Assembly: GCA_944324825.1 (NCBI GenBank)
Contig: CALUXU010000005.1
Span: forward strand, 1-64,000
Reading direction: 5' to 3'
DNA length: 64,000 nucleotides
From: Candidatus Gastranaerophilales bacterium
Lineage (GTDB): Bacteria > Cyanobacteriota > Vampirovibrionia > Gastranaerophilales > Gastranaerophilaceae
Shown: in pieces, positions 50,812 through 58,439 of the stretch
Layout of the letters: each line of letters begins with the position of its first letter
How positions within the stretch are numbered: the first letter of the stretch is position 1
Position numbers and translations under genes: made by a program
The notes under the pieces: generated by a model
What the model saw: the letters and a program-made list of their open reading frames with translations, nothing else
What the model was told of the DNA's origin: nothing
The model's database searches: none

Positions 50812-52544
50812 TTATTTCCTGCAAGAAGTTCTTCTGTTAAATTTGCTATTTCTTTCGGAGATTTATAAAGAGTTTTAATATTTGACAGCGCAAATAGTCT
50901 GGAATCCATATGATTATTATTTAGGCGGTAATTTACGTTGTGGAATAAAGCTATATTTGCCGCAAATTCAGAGTTGTTATCAGGAGCCATATAAGGAAAT
51001 ATTAAACAGTATCTTGATGCTTCCCAGCCGCTGTTTCCAAGGGCTTCTTTAGTCAGTTTCATCAATGGTTTTTCCATATTATCGTGCCAGTTGTTTTCAT
51101 CGTTGTTGTTTTTTATTATGATATCGTGGTTTTGGCGTTTTCTTTTGTGAATTGCTCTGTCAATTTTTTCTTCGGCAAAATCCGAAGCATATAAAGCCGC
51201 AAAGATGATATTGTTATTATTTTGTTTTGCTTCGATACTTGTCATTGTATATTCAAAATTTGGTTCTTCTAAAAAAGAACTCCCGGAGAGAGAACAGTCA
51301 TCTAATAATACTAATACTTTATTTTCCGGATTAAGTGTCGCTATAGAAAACGGATTTTTTAATGTTACAAATTTATCCTTTTGAATATTATTTATTTTTT
51401 GATATTGGTAATCCACCAAATCATAGCTTTTTTGATCGTTTGGTATTATATAAATTATATCCTCCGGAGTTTTGCCTAAGTTTTTAGTTGTTTCAATTAT
51501 TTTGGAATGAATTTCTTTTAATTCTTTTGACATTCTTTCCGGTGTATAATTTTCTAATGAATTTTCAAGGTATGTTACCAATCCGTCTTTTGCATCAATT
51601 TGTTTTTTAGGATTATCAATTTTTTTCATTACAGATGCATCAATTACGGCATTTAATTCTTGTTCGGATATTTGTTCGGGACGCAGCTGTTTGTATATAT
51701 TATCTACACTCGGTGTATTCTCATTTTTAATTATTATAGGTTTGATTCCAAGTTTATCACATCGGTCTAATACATCTTTATCAACGGCTTGAGATAAAGG
51801 GATATTATATTCTTTTGCTTTATTCAATAAATCCAGTGTTGCGGATTCAAGGTCTTTGCTTCTGTCAATAAAGCTAATACCGTTTTCAAAACCTGACAGA
51901 ATAAAGAATCTTGCATTTTTCCAATTTTTCAAATCATTAAGAGCCTCAGGAGATTTTTCTTTTAATTTCTCAATATCTTGTAATTTGTTATCATCTAAAA
52001 ATATTCCGAAATTATACGGCTCAATTTCGTATAATTCTTTTTGATTTAGAAGATAATGCATGCCGGCATTTAGTCCAAAATTGTCGGAAAATGCTTCATT
52101 GAAGCTCTTGTCCTTTACAAAGAATTTAAACACGCTGCCGTTATTTGGGATTCTTCCTGCTTCATGATTTTCGAGAGTTTTGCCTATTATGTTAACGCTC
52201 TTCATATTCCCGAATTGGGCCACAAGCTGCATTGCTTCCGTTATATCTTTTTTATTATATTCTGTAGTATTTGCAATTTTATCAATAGTGGAATTGATAT
52301 CTTCTTTGCTGGTTTCATTAAGCTTATCTTGATATTGCTGATAGACGGTATCAAATCTTTTTAATGTTGAATCTTTAAACGGCGGTCTTTGAGTTTTATC
52401 AATGTGCCCTAAAAAATATACTGCAGGATAGCAAAAGTTTCCTGCCGTTTTATTCGGACGTACAGGTATTTGTTGCTGCTTATTTATGGCTGTGTTTTGT
52501 TTTGGTTGATACAGCCCTGTTTTTAAAGGCGATATTGTTAACAT
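50808..52544 (-). CDS. Uncharacterised protein with a PRPP-type motif
   Basis: The 578-residue protein is not assigned to a family. Near residue 430 is 'KVLVLLDDCSLSGSSF', which fits the phosphoribosyltransferase PRPP-binding pattern (hydrophobics, two acidic residues, then small/TG-like). Strands around it ('DIIYIIPND' before, 'NIIFAALYASDF' after) would suit that Rossmann-like fold. The N-terminus has 'AVYFLGHIDK' near residue 42, similar to the lineage Phe motif. The rest is helical and Asn/Lys-rich. No export signal. Confidence 0.5.
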   Translation of the reverse strand: MLTISPLKTGLYQPKQNTAINKQQQIPVRPNKTAGNFCYPAVYFLGHIDKTQRPPFKDSTLKRFDTVYQQYQDKLNETSKEDINSTIDKIANTTEYNKKDITEAMQLVAQFGNMKSVNIIGKTLENHEAGRIPNNGSVFKFFVKDKSFNEAFSDNFGLNAGMHYLLNQKELYEIEPYNFGIFLDDNKLQDIEKLKEKSPEALNDLKNWKNARFFILSGFENGISFIDRSKDLESATLDLLNKAKEYNIPLSQAVDKDVLDRCDKLGIKPIIIKNENTPSVDNIYKQLRPEQISEQELNAVIDASVMKKIDNPKKQIDAKDGLVTYLENSLENYTPERMSKELKEIHSKIIETTKNLGKTPEDIIYIIPNDQKSYDLVDYQYQKINNIQKDKFVTLKNPFSIATLNPENKVLVLLDDCSLSGSSFLEEPNFEYTMTSIEAKQNNNNIIFAALYASDFAEEKIDRAIHKRKRQNHDIIIKNNNDENNWHDNMEKPLMKLTKEALGNSGWEASRYCLIFPYMAPDNNSEFAANIALFHNVNYRLNNNHMDSRLFALSNIKTLYKSPKEIANLTEELLAGNN

Positions 52545-52680
52545 TTTCTTTTAGTTGAAAACTTCTAAATCAGAAATTTTGTGTAAATGATACAAAAATG
52601 TAATAAAACTTTAGAAAATAACAATTTTTAGTAAGTTTAGGGTTTATAATAGTATACGTGTAGAAAGTTAAAGGTTTTTT

Positions 52681-52995
52681 ATGATTTCAGCTTTAAATAC
52701 TCAAAGAAGTATTCAATTCCGCGAAAATAATCAGGTACAAAAGCCTGCGGCAGATAAGACCCTAAGCGGTGTACCTCTTAGAGGTACAAAGCGTTTAAAC
52801 TATTCTCCTGCAACGATTGGTGCGATAAACGGTTTTTGCTGGTTTGGAGTAGGAATGTTATTTGATAGACTATATTCCAAAGTATTTAAAGCAAAATCTA
52901 ATACAAAAATATCGTTGGCTATACAGGGTGCATTCGGTTTGTTTATGGGATATCAGGCATATAAAGTTGCCAAAAACGAGCATAAACAAGCGTAA
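52681..52995 (+). CDS. Small membrane protein with N-terminal QFRENN motif
   Basis: The 104-residue protein starts MISALNTQRSIQFRENN, with a Phe motif at the same distance from the start as in several neighbours. A basic region (about 30-42) precedes two hydrophobic segments near 43-62 and 77-93. Family unknown. TATAAT near 52649 and AAAGG before the ATG give a conventional promoter and ribosome site. dapB follows 83 bases later. Confidence 0.55.
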   Translation: MISALNTQRSIQFRENNQVQKPAADKTLSGVPLRGTKRLNYSPATIGAINGFCWFGVGMLFDRLYSKVFKAKSNTKISLAIQGAFGLFMGYQAYKVAKNEHKQA

Positions 52996-53078
52996 TATTT
53001 TTAACAAAATCTTTTAAAATTATTCTAATTGTGAGATACTGGGAAGAATAAAGGCATAATTTTTAGAGGTAAAGAGAT

Positions 53079-53831
53079 ATGATACAAGTTGCGGTTTGCG
53101 GCTCAAACGGCAAAATGGGGAAAGAAGTTGTAAGAGCAGTACAAAATGATTCTGAATTAGAGCTTGCTGCACAAATAGATATTTGTGACGGACAGTTTTC
53201 TTCTATTGAAGAAGCTTCAAAGGAATGTAAAATAGATGTATTGGTTGATTTTACCCAACCAAGCAGTATTTATCAGAATGCTCTTTATTGCTTGAACAAC
53301 GGTATAAATATAGTTATCGGAACAACAGGGCTTTCAGATGAACAAATATCTTCTCTGAAAGAGTTATCCGAGAAGAATAAAGTATCATGTTTTATTGCTC
53401 CGAATTTTTCAACCGGAGCTGTTTTGATGATGATGTTTGCAAAACAAGCCGCAAAATATTTTGATAATGCTGAAATAATAGAATTGCATCACAATCAGAA
53501 AAAAGATGCTCCTTCAGGTACGGCGGTAAAAACAGCGTTAATGATGTCAGAGGTCAATCCTGATTTTGCATCTGGAAATTGTCCTGAAACAGAAACTATA
53601 AAAGGATCAAGAGGCGGAACTTCGTATTCTAATATACATATTCATTCGGTAAGAATGCCTGGGTATATTGCATCTCAAGAAGTTCTTTTCGGTTCCTCCG
53701 GACAAACTTTTAAAATTCGTCATGACTCAATGAACAGAGAATGTTATATGCCGGGTGTATTGATGGCTGTTAAGCATGTTATGAAGCAGCCTGAATTCGT
53801 TTACGGGTTAGAAAATATTATGGAAGGTTAG
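53079..53831 (+). CDS. dapB: 4-hydroxy-tetrahydrodipicolinate reductase
   Basis: DapB reduces the cyclic intermediate of the diaminopimelate/lysine pathway with NAD(P)H. The nucleotide motif 'VAVCGSNGKMGKEVVRAV' is at the start, 'DVLVDFTQPSS' near 60, 'IGTTGLSDEQ' near 85, 'APNFSTGAVLMM' near 108, and the catalytic 'IELHHNQKKDAPSGTA' near 133-148. Length (250) is normal. asd follows 13 bases later, so two diaminopimelate genes are adjacent. Confidence 0.96.
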   Translation: MIQVAVCGSNGKMGKEVVRAVQNDSELELAAQIDICDGQFSSIEEASKECKIDVLVDFTQPSSIYQNALYCLNNGINIVIGTTGLSDEQISSLKELSEKNKVSCFIAPNFSTGAVLMMMFAKQAAKYFDNAEIIELHHNQKKDAPSGTAVKTALMMSEVNPDFASGNCPETETIKGSRGGTSYSNIHIHSVRMPGYIASQEVLFGSSGQTFKIRHDSMNRECYMPGVLMAVKHVMKQPEFVYGLENIMEG

Positions 53832-53844
53832 ATAGGGTATAAAA

Positions 53845-54870
53845 ATGAGAAAACCAAATATTGCGATATTAGGTGCAACAGGTGTTGTAGGAAGAGAAAT
53901 AACTAAGATTACAGAAGAATTAGAAATAGAATACGAAAGTATAAAATTCTTATCCAGTGCGAAAAGTGCCGGCAGTAAGATAATCTTTAAAGGAGAAGAA
54001 TATACTGTAGAAGAAGCTACACCTGATTCGTTTAACGGTATTGATATTGTAATGGCATCGGCAGGCGGTTCAACAAGTAAATTGTTTGCTCCCGAGATTG
54101 TTAAACGCGGCGGTTTAATCATTGATAACTCAAGTGCATTCAGAATGGATAAAGAAGTACCTCTTGTAATTGCTTATGTAAACGATGAAGATTTAAGAAA
54201 GCATAAAGGTATAATTGCTAATCCAAACTGTTCTACTTCTCAATTAATGTTAGTTCTTCATCCCCTGCAAAAACATGCAAAAATAAACAGACTAATTGTT
54301 TCTACTTATCAGGCGGTAAGCGGTGCCGGTCTGGCTGCAATTAACGAATTGAGAGAAGATACGATTGCAAATCTTGAAGGTAAGTCTTTTGAAAATAAAT
54401 GTTTCAAGAAACCTATATCTTTTAACGTAATTCCTCAAATAGATGTATTCTGTGACAACGGTTATACAAAGGAAGAAATGAAGGTTGTTAATGAAACAAA
54501 GAAAATCTTGCATCTGCCGGAGGATACACCTATTTCTTGTACTGCGGCAAGGGTTCCTGTATTTAACGGGCACTCAGAGGCTGTAGATATTGAGTTTGAC
54601 AAATCTATTACTCCTGATGAGATAAGAGAAATATTAAAGGATTCGTTTGGAGTGGTTGTAATAGATAATCCTGAGGAGTTTGAATATCCGACAACCCGTG
54701 ATGCAAGCGGTAAAAATCCGGTGTATGTAGGTAGAATAAGAAAGAATCTTGCATTTGAAAACGGAATTTCTTTATGGTGTGTTGCAGATAATTTGAGAAT
54801 CGGTGCAGCTTTGAATACTGTAAGAATCTGTAAAAAAGTAATTGAAATGGGATTATATGGAGGTAGATAA
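53845..54870 (+). CDS. asd: Aspartate-semialdehyde dehydrogenase
   Basis: Asd makes aspartate semialdehyde for lysine, threonine and methionine. 'IAILGATGVVGREI' is at the start, 'MASAGGSTSKLFAPEIVKRG' near residue 72, and the catalytic Cys lies in 'GIIANPNCSTSQLM' near 130. 'STYQAVSGAG' near 155 and 'ARVPVFNGHSEAV' near 238 complete the family signature. Length (341) is normal. It abuts the next small gene (stop and start adjacent). Confidence 0.96.
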   Translation: MRKPNIAILGATGVVGREITKITEELEIEYESIKFLSSAKSAGSKIIFKGEEYTVEEATPDSFNGIDIVMASAGGSTSKLFAPEIVKRGGLIIDNSSAFRMDKEVPLVIAYVNDEDLRKHKGIIANPNCSTSQLMLVLHPLQKHAKINRLIVSTYQAVSGAGLAAINELREDTIANLEGKSFENKCFKKPISFNVIPQIDVFCDNGYTKEEMKVVNETKKILHLPEDTPISCTAARVPVFNGHSEAVDIEFDKSITPDEIREILKDSFGVVVIDNPEEFEYPTTRDASGKNPVYVGRIRKNLAFENGISLWCVADNLRIGAALNTVRICKKVIEMGLYGGR

Positions 54871-55107
54871 ATGAATAGAGGAGTTTCTCCCGTCGGAGTT
54901 AGTTTTACAGGGAATAAGATTAATAAATCAGCAGCAAAAGCGGTAAAAAATCCAATTGATGCTTATTATGAAAAAGAATTAAAATCTATTAGAAAACAAA
55001 AAATTGATAAAGATGTTTTTATAAAATTGGATCCTAATATAAGAATGGAATCTGTTAAAAATAAGATTCAGATTTCGATAGAAAATATGAGAACTAAAAA
55101 AGATTAA
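54871..55107 (+). CDS. Small lineage-specific protein with VSFTGNK motif
   Basis: The 78-residue protein starts MNRGVSPVGVSFTGNKINK, carrying the short Phe motif near residue 12. The remainder is basic and helical with no known domain. Its ATG directly follows the asd stop, and GGAGG lies within the end of asd, so it is translated from the dapB-asd transcript. The link to lysine synthesis may be only positional. Confidence 0.65.
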   Translation: MNRGVSPVGVSFTGNKINKSAAKAVKNPIDAYYEKELKSIRKQKIDKDVFIKLDPNIRMESVKNKIQISIENMRTKKD

Positions 55108-55204
55108 TTTGTTTATTACTTTTTGTTAAATGTGCTGTCTTTAAATATTTATTTGGGTTAAAATAAATGTATATTTGATTTTTGTACATAACAAGAAGTA
55201 GAAG

Positions 55205-55678
55205 ATGGGTCAGTTAATAAGCAGAAATAATATATCAGAATTTGTTGCCAAATTGCATAAAGCCGGTAAAACTGTTGTTACAACAAACGGCTGTTTTGAT
55301 ATTTTGCATGTTGGACATGTGAGGTATTTGCAAAAATCAAAAAGTTTTGGTGATTATTTAATTGTTCTTTTAAATTCTGATAAGTCAGTTAAATCTATAA
55401 AAGGTGATGACAGACCCGTTAACAATGAATTGGACAGGGCAGAGGTCTTGTGTGCATTAAATTGCGTAGATTTTGTCGTTATATTTGATGAGTCCAGTCC
55501 TGCTGCACTTCTTGATGAAATAAAGTCAGATGTTTATACTAAAGGGGCGGATTATACTATGGATACTCTGCCTGAAAAAGATATAATGATTAAGAACGGA
55601 ACAAAGGTTGAATTTATAGAGTTTGTTCAGGGAAAATCTACAACAAATATAATCAATAAAATCAATAATAAGGAGTAA
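55205..55678 (+). CDS. HldE C-terminal-type nucleotidyltransferase
   Basis: The enzyme should adenylylate a heptose 1-phosphate (ADP-heptose pathway), supplying inner-core LPS sugars. 'VVTTNGCFDILHVGHVRYL' near residues 23-41 has the HxGH motif, 'LIVLLNSDKSVKSIKGDDRP' near 50, and 'EFVQGKSTTNII' near 140 is the family's C-terminal signature. At 157 residues it matches the stand-alone RfaE2 domain. No HldE kinase half is next to it. It opens the lpxD-lpxC-fabZ block. Confidence 0.88.
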   Translation: MGQLISRNNISEFVAKLHKAGKTVVTTNGCFDILHVGHVRYLQKSKSFGDYLIVLLNSDKSVKSIKGDDRPVNNELDRAEVLCALNCVDFVVIFDESSPAALLDEIKSDVYTKGADYTMDTLPEKDIMIKNGTKVEFIEFVQGKSTTNIINKINNKE

Positions 55679-55681
55679 TCT

Positions 55682-56779
55682 ATGAAATCTTTTACATTGG
55701 AACAAATTGCACAAATAACCGGCGGTTTATTATCAAAAGCACAAGATGTAGTTATAACTAAAATAGCACCGCCTATGTTAGCAGATGAAAGCACTCTTGC
55801 TCTGGCTCTTGGAGAAGAAGAAATTGCAAATCTTGCATCATCTAAGGCTAAGGCAGCATTGGTTCCTTTGGGGGTAAATATTGACGGTTATTCTACAATA
55901 GAAGTTGAACGTCCTCGCCTGGCTATGATGAAATTAATTACATTATTCTATTCAGCGCCTGAAACAAATACAGGAGTTCATCCTACAGCAGTGGTTCACC
56001 CGGAAGCAAAATTAGGACAAAATGTTTCAATCGGACCTAATGCAGTTATTGCAAAAGGTGTAGTAATTGGTGATAACACAACAATTTTAGCAAATTGTTA
56101 TGTCGGTAATTATGCAAATATCGGCTCTGAATGTTTCTTCCATCCGGGAGTAAACATTGGTGACAGAGTACAGGTTGGTAATAAAGTAATTTTACATCAT
56201 GGGGTTTCTCTTGGGGCTGACGGGTTCAGTTTTGTAACTGAAAATCCTAACAATATCGAACAAGCCAGAAAAGACGGAGAAATTAAAGACAGCAATGCAG
56301 AACATGTTATTTTCAAAATAAATTCTATCGGCTCCGTTGTAATCGGTAACAATGTCGAAATTGGTGCTAACAGTGCTATAGACAGAGGAACAATTGAAAA
56401 TACAACAATCGGAGATAATACAAAGATTGATGATTTGGTTATGATTGGTCATAATTGTAAAATCGGTAAAGGTTGTATGATTGTTTCTCAAGTCGGTATC
56501 GCAGGCAGCTGTGTAATCGGTGACAGAGTTGTAATTGCCGGTCAGGCAGGTCTTGCTGATCATATTAAAATCGGCAGCGATTCAATTATTGCGGCGCAAG
56601 CAGGTGTTACAAAGAGTTTCCCTGAAAAGTCAATCGTTGTAGGAGCTCCTGCTGTTCCTAGAAAAGAATTTATAAAACAATTAAAGATTATGAAAGATGC
56701 AGGGGAATTGATTAACAAGTTCAAGAAATATGAACCGTTATTAAATTCGTTTGAAGAACATCAATTGGATCCGGTGTAG
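55682..56779 (+). CDS. lpxD: UDP-3-O-acylglucosamine N-acyltransferase
   Basis: LpxD adds the second acyl chain in lipid A synthesis. An N-terminal uridine-binding domain (about 1-100) is followed by a long left-handed beta-helix of hexapeptide repeats (about 100-330: '[15 protein letters not shown]', '[14 protein letters not shown]'). The catalytic His is likely in '[12 protein letters not shown]' near 175-186. '[12 protein letters not shown]'-like sequence ('[11 protein letters not shown]') follows near 268. Length (365) is normal. Three bases separate it from lpxC. Confidence 0.96.
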   Translation: MKSFTLEQIAQITGGLLSKAQDVVITKIAPPMLADESTLALALGEEEIANLASSKAKAALVPLGVNIDGYSTIEVERPRLAMMKLITLFYSAPETNTGVHPTAVVHPEAKLGQNVSIGPNAVIAKGVVIGDNTTILANCYVGNYANIGSECFFHPGVNIGDRVQVGNKVILHHGVSLGADGFSFVTENPNNIEQARKDGEIKDSNAEHVIFKINSIGSVVIGNNVEIGANSAIDRGTIENTTIGDNTKIDDLVMIGHNCKIGKGCMIVSQVGIAGSCVIGDRVVIAGQAGLADHIKIGSDSIIAAQAGVTKSFPEKSIVVGAPAVPRKEFIKQLKIMKDAGELINKFKKYEPLLNSFEEHQLDPV

Positions 56780-56782
56780 TAT

Positions 56783-57625
56783 ATGGTAACAACATTATTA
56801 AAAGAAGTAAAAATATCCGGAAACACTCTAATGAAAAATTATGAGTGCGAGGTTGTTGTAAAGCCCTCAGATTCCGGGAAAATCCGTTTTTTTGTAGAAG
56901 GTGCAGATAAAGGTTTTGAAGCAAATATTGATAACGTTATTGCAACAGATCATTGTGTTGTATTGGGAAGCAAAGAGCATAGGACATTGCTTGGCGGATA
57001 TAAGTATCAGGTAATGTTGTGTGAGCACTTTATGGCTGCCTGCGCTATTTTAGGTATTAATTCTATTGATGTGTTTGTGTCAAAACCTGAATTTCCTGCT
57101 CTTGACGGAAGTTCAAAATGCTGGGTTAATTTGTTTAAAGAAGCAGGTATAACAAAGAAAAAACAGCAGTTCTATACAGTTAGCGAGCCTGTTTATTACC
57201 TGAACGGCAAAACAAGTTTAGTTGTACTTCCGGATAAAGAATTAACATTATCTTATGCAGTAAACTACAATCATCCTGATTTAACCCGCCAGTGGGTGCC
57301 TTTAGATACTAAAAATTTGGATGAAATAATAGAAGCAAGAACTTTTGGTTTTTATAGGGATTTAAAGAAATTTCAGCTTTTGGGATTTGCAAGAGGGGTA
57401 AATGTCGATAACACACTTGGGTTAATGGATGACGGTACATATTCATCGGCATTGAGAAGCGATAAAGAGCCTATAAAACATAAGATTCTTGATTTATTTG
57501 GCGACTTTTATCTCACTGGGGTTTCTATATTAGATATGAAAGCCCAAATTTTAGTAAAAGAGGCCGGTCATGCGGTTCATATAAAGGTTGCAAAAGAATT
57601 AAAAAATAAATTAATAAAAATATAA
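56783..57625 (+). CDS. lpxC: UDP-3-O-acyl-GlcNAc deacetylase
   Basis: LpxC is the zinc deacetylase that commits UDP-acyl-GlcNAc to lipid A. Zinc ligands are seen: His in 'LCEHFMAAC' near residue 80, and the His and Asp of 'KHKILDLFGD' near 232-241. The general-base His is in 'EAGHAVHIKVA' near 260. 'FPALDGSS' near 108 also fits. Length (280) is slightly short of typical 300. The N-terminal 'VKISGNTLMKN' corresponds to the usual 'GxGLHSG' region but is altered. Confidence 0.9.
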   Translation: MVTTLLKEVKISGNTLMKNYECEVVVKPSDSGKIRFFVEGADKGFEANIDNVIATDHCVVLGSKEHRTLLGGYKYQVMLCEHFMAACAILGINSIDVFVSKPEFPALDGSSKCWVNLFKEAGITKKKQQFYTVSEPVYYLNGKTSLVVLPDKELTLSYAVNYNHPDLTRQWVPLDTKNLDEIIEARTFGFYRDLKKFQLLGFARGVNVDNTLGLMDDGTYSSALRSDKEPIKHKILDLFGDFYLTGVSILDMKAQILVKEAGHAVHIKVAKELKNKLIKI

Positions 57626-57638
57626 AAGGAGAGAAATA

Positions 57639-58094
57639 ATGGTAGAAGCTAGTCAAGAAGAGAAGACATTAAGTTTTGACGTAATGGAAATAATGGATAT
57701 GATTCCTCATAGATATCCGTTTTTATTGGTAGATAGAATAACAGAATGTGTGCCCGGTAAATATGCAAAAGGGTACAAAAACTTATCTATGAACGAAGAA
57801 TTTTTCCAAGGTCATTTCCCTGGAAACCCTGTTATGCCCGGTGTATTACAAATTGAAGCAATGGCCCAATGTTCAGCTCCGATTCTTTATACTCTGGATG
57901 AATATAAAGGTAAATTGACATTGTTTGCCGGTGTTGATAATGTTCGATTCAAAGGCATTGTTCGTCCTGGTGACAGACTTGATATGGAAATCGAACTTAC
58001 AAAATTAAAAGGACCTATTTGTAAATCTCATGCAAGAGGTTTCGTAGACGGCAAACTTGTTGTTGAAGCTGATATGACTCTGGCTATGAAATAA
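57639..58094 (+). CDS. fabZ: 3-hydroxyacyl-ACP dehydratase
   Basis: FabZ dehydrates beta-hydroxyacyl-ACP in fatty-acid elongation and competes with lipid A synthesis for hydroxyacyl chains, which explains its place beside lpxC. 'IPHRYPFLLVDRI' near residue 20, the catalytic His in 'EFFQGHFPGNPVMPGVL' near 56-72 and Glu in 'QIEAMAQCSA' near 75 are diagnostic. Length (151) is normal. AAAGGAG precedes the ATG. lpxA, often next, is missing; a terminator follows. Confidence 0.96.
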   Translation: MVEASQEEKTLSFDVMEIMDMIPHRYPFLLVDRITECVPGKYAKGYKNLSMNEEFFQGHFPGNPVMPGVLQIEAMAQCSAPILYTLDEYKGKLTLFAGVDNVRFKGIVRPGDRLDMEIELTKLKGPICKSHARGFVDGKLVVEADMTLAMK

Positions 58095-58116
58095 TAATCT
58101 ATAATAAATATTCTAT

Positions 58117-58146
58117 AAAAAGGACTTCATATTTGAAGTCCTTTTT
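58117..58146 (+). terminator. Terminator of the lpx operon
   Basis: AAAAAGGACTTC pairs with GAAGTCCTTTTT, about 20 bases after the fabZ stop. It isolates the flagellin gene from the lipid A operon. Confidence 0.9.
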
Positions 58147-58311
58147 GTTTATATCGTACAAATAGATTGTGTAAATTTTTTGTAATATTTTATTGTATAT
58201 AATAAATATATAATATAGAATAATTGTGTATATACAACTATCACTTTACTACGTAGGAAAATAATATATTGAATTATTCAAGTCATTTAGATATTGAATT
58301 TTGTGTAGAAA

Positions 58312-58331
58312 CACTGCAAAGCCTTGCAGTG
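58312..58331. promoter_or_regulatory. Palindrome just upstream of the flagellin -35
   Basis: CACTGCAA (58312-58319) is the exact reverse complement of TTGCAGTG (58324-58331), four bases apart. It ends seven bases before the -35-like TTTACA, a suitable place for an activator or repressor. Confidence 0.55.
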
Positions 58332-58338
58332 AGAATGT

Positions 58339-58368
58339 TTTACACCTTCGGGGGGGGGGGGGTATAAT
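58339..58368 (+). promoter_or_regulatory. Flagellin promoter with 13-G spacer tract
   Basis: TTTACA (58339-58344) and a perfect TATAAT (58363-58368) are 18 bases apart, and 13 of those 18 (58350-58362) are G. Gain or loss of one G would move the spacing to 19 or 17, so slipped-strand changes should change promoter strength. The transcript leader is about 65 bases. Confidence 0.75.
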
Positions 58369-58439
58369 AGCCTATTTATAAGGGTTTTAGGGGGTTGGTT
58401 TAACGTTATTATAGCTTCACAAGAAAGTGAGGTTATAAT

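Noticed and set aside
58350-58362. G13 run as a sequencing artefact
   Set aside because: Length error cannot be excluded, but the tract sits exactly between matching -35 and -10 boxes, so the promoter architecture holds for any nearby length.
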